The notes under the pieces were generated by a model. That model was given only the letters and a program-made list of their open reading frames with translations, was not told where the DNA came from and did not search any database. From an uncultured Bacilli bacterium (GTDB lineage Bacteria; Bacillota_I; Bacilli_A; RF39; UBA660): a stretch of 14,887 nucleotides of DNA. The stretch is from NCBI GenBank assembly GCA_947627405.1, contig CANQVY010000015.1:1-14887 (forward strand), given 5' to 3'. Positions 14,015-14,887 of the stretch are shown piece after piece. The stretch's first letter is position 1; every line of letters starts with the position of its first letter. The position numbers were made by a program, and so were the translations under genes.

Positions 14015-14539
14015 ATGAAAAAACTTTTACCATTATTAGCAATTATGATAGCTTTTTTCTCTTTTATAAATTTGAAGGAAGAAGAATTAGTTATTCCAGA
14101 AGAGGCCATAAGATTACGTGTAATAGCCAATTCAAATACGGTAGAAGATCAAAATATAAAGAGAAAAGTAAGAGATAATATTCAAAAAGAAATTATCAAA
14201 TTGTCCGATTCCAAGAATATTGAAGCAACAAGAAAAAATATAAAAGAGAATTTAAATAAAATAAATCAAATTGTAAAAAAAACCTTGCGACAACTCAATG
14301 TAGAAGATCAATATGATGTAAATTATGGATATAATTATTTTCCAGATAAAGAATACAAAGGAGTTACTTATAAAGAGGGATATTATGAATCTTTAGTGAT
14401 TACACTGGGGTCTGGAAAAGGAGAAAACTTTTGGTGTGTTTTATTTCCACCACTTTGTTTACTAGATGCGGATGAAAACAATACAGATCAAGTCGAATAC
14501 AAGTTTTATATACAAGAGTTATTATCAAAATATTTTTAA
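14015..14539 (+). CDS. spoIIR: Stage II sporulation protein R (SpoIIR)
   Basis: A 174-residue secreted signalling protein. In endospore formers the forespore makes SpoIIR and exports it to the intermembrane space, where it activates the SpoIIGA protease to process pro-sigma-E in the mother cell. Family motifs: IPEEAIRLRVIANSNTVEDQ (27-46) with the following KRKVRDNIQKEI, YGYNYFPDKEYKG, YESLVITLGSGKGENFWCVL (124-143) and FPPLCLLD (144-151). The N-terminal hydrophobic segment (3-19) is the export signal. B. subtilis SpoIIR is longer (~224); here the N-terminal and tail regions are short. The ribosome binding site GAGGTGG (14001-14007) lies within a hairpin. I find no clear sigma-F promoter just upstream. 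It is 43 bases behind prmC, in the conserved prfA-prmC-spoIIR neighbourhood. Confidence 0.93.
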   Translation: MKKLLPLLAIMIAFFSFINLKEEELVIPEEAIRLRVIANSNTVEDQNIKRKVRDNIQKEIIKLSDSKNIEATRKNIKENLNKINQIVKKTLRQLNVEDQYDVNYGYNYFPDKEYKGVTYKEGYYESLVITLGSGKGENFWCVLFPPLCLLDADENNTDQVEYKFYIQELLSKYF

Positions 14540-14547
14540 GACATAAT

Positions 14548-14559
14548 TTGTTATAACAA
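14548..14559 (+). promoter_or_regulatory. Palindrome over a possible extended -10 ahead of mntP
   Basis: TTGTTATAACAA is a perfect 12-base palindrome. It contains TGTTATAAC, close to the extended -10 seen elsewhere in the window, so it may be promoter, operator or both. No terminator is seen after spoIIR. There is no room for a yybP-ykoY manganese riboswitch in the 44-base gap. Confidence 0.35.
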
Positions 14560-14583
14560 TCGTAATATTTAAAGAGGGATACT

Positions 14584-14887
14584 ATGTTTTTTACAAATAT
14601 TATGATTGCAATAGGTTTAAGTATGGATGCTTTTTCATTAGCTATATTATATGGTATGAGTGGGATTGAAAAAAGAAAAATTTATCTATTAAGCATGATC
14701 GTAGGCAGCTATCATTTTTTTATGCCAATATTAGGCTTTTATATTGGAAAAATGGTATTAAAGATTCTTCCTATGAAACCTGATATATTAGTAGGAAGTA
14801 TATTTTTAATACTCGCTATTCAAATGTTTTTATCAGCATTTAAAGAAGAAAATATAACCCCTTTAAATAAAATTTCTTCACTTCTTT
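14584..14887 (+). CDS. mntP: Manganese efflux pump MntP/YtaF-like protein, N-terminal part (3' end outside window)
   Basis: An open frame of 101 codons running off the window. The N-terminus IMIAIGLSMDAFSLAILYGM carries the GxSMDAF motif of MntP-type pumps, with the membrane-buried Asp (Asp15) needed for Mn2+ export in characterised members. Further hydrophobic segments follow (SYHFFMPILGFYIGKMVLKI; ILVGSIFLILAIQMFLSAF), giving three helices so far, as expected of half of this six-helix family. ATG 14584 has AGAGGG at 14573-14578. The position behind spoIIR matches B. subtilis, where mntP (ywlD) lies a few genes after spoIIR. Because only half is visible, the related YtaF sporulation membrane protein cannot be excluded, nor can the metal be stated with certainty. 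Confidence 0.85.
   Translation, partial: MFFTNIMIAIGLSMDAFSLAILYGMSGIEKRKIYLLSMIVGSYHFFMPILGFYIGKMVLKILPMKPDILVGSIFLILAIQMFLSAFKEENITPLNKISSLL

Noticed and set aside
13993..14178. Open frame of 61 codons overlapping the start of spoIIR in another frame
   Set aside because: No ribosome binding site precedes its ATG and the product resembles nothing; SpoIIR in the other frame is clear. The ATG is mentioned only as part of the hairpin loop.
1..14887. CRISPR array, insertion sequence, tRNA, rRNA, defence or toxin-antitoxin module
   Set aside because: No repeat-spacer pattern, transposase, terminal inverted repeats, cloverleaf or recognisable defence domain is present.

Overview
The window is AT-rich bacterial chromosome, densely packed with housekeeping genes that are intact apart from the two cut by the window edges. 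I see no mobile element, phage gene, CRISPR array, tRNA or rRNA. An RNA polymerase delta subunit (rpoE), a WalJ/YycJ-like metallo-hydrolase beside rlmH, a DUF1934(ywiB)-argS pair, and prfA-prmC-spoIIR-mntP in an order close to Bacillus subtilis point to a low-GC Firmicute of class Bacilli. SpoIIR makes an endospore-forming ancestry likely. The AT bias and compacted synteny suggest a reduced, perhaps gut-associated lineage near Erysipelotrichales/RF39, but that placement is inference.

Layout. (1) 1-2884, plus strand: the end of an M23 peptidase, the WalJ-like hydrolase, rlmH and murE in tight succession, closed by a strong terminator. (2) 2941-4890, plus strand: an alanine/sodium-type symporter and uracil-DNA glycosylase. 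(3) 4913-5461, minus strand: a LemA-like membrane protein with its own promoter. (4) 5675-7107, plus strand: a stand-alone PduL phosphotransacylase and an unrecognised 250-residue protein, each with its own promoter, then a strong terminator. (5) 7358-9310, minus strand: a class A penicillin-binding protein. (6) 9420-14887, plus strand: DUF1934-argS, rpoE, prfA-prmC, spoIIR and the start of mntP.

Together the genes cover cell wall synthesis and remodelling (M23 peptidase, MurE, class A PBP), ribosome and translation maintenance (RlmH, ArgRS, RF1 and the methyltransferase that modifies its GGQ loop), transcription (delta), DNA repair (Ung), acyl-phosphate metabolism (PduL), amino-acid and metal transport, and the forespore-to-mother-cell signal SpoIIR. 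Promoters are recurrently of the extended -10 type (TGnTATAAT), often with very short leaders. Stop codons are 14 TAA, 2 TGA and no TAG.

I do not see a convincing new multi-gene system. The points most worth a second look are: non-consensus substrate motifs in MurE; two substitutions at normally conserved RF1 positions (decoding-loop His to Gln, and the residue after GGQ); a hairpin that buries the spoIIR ribosome binding site; the unrecognised 250-residue protein; and a possible sigma-E-like promoter ahead of the PBP.
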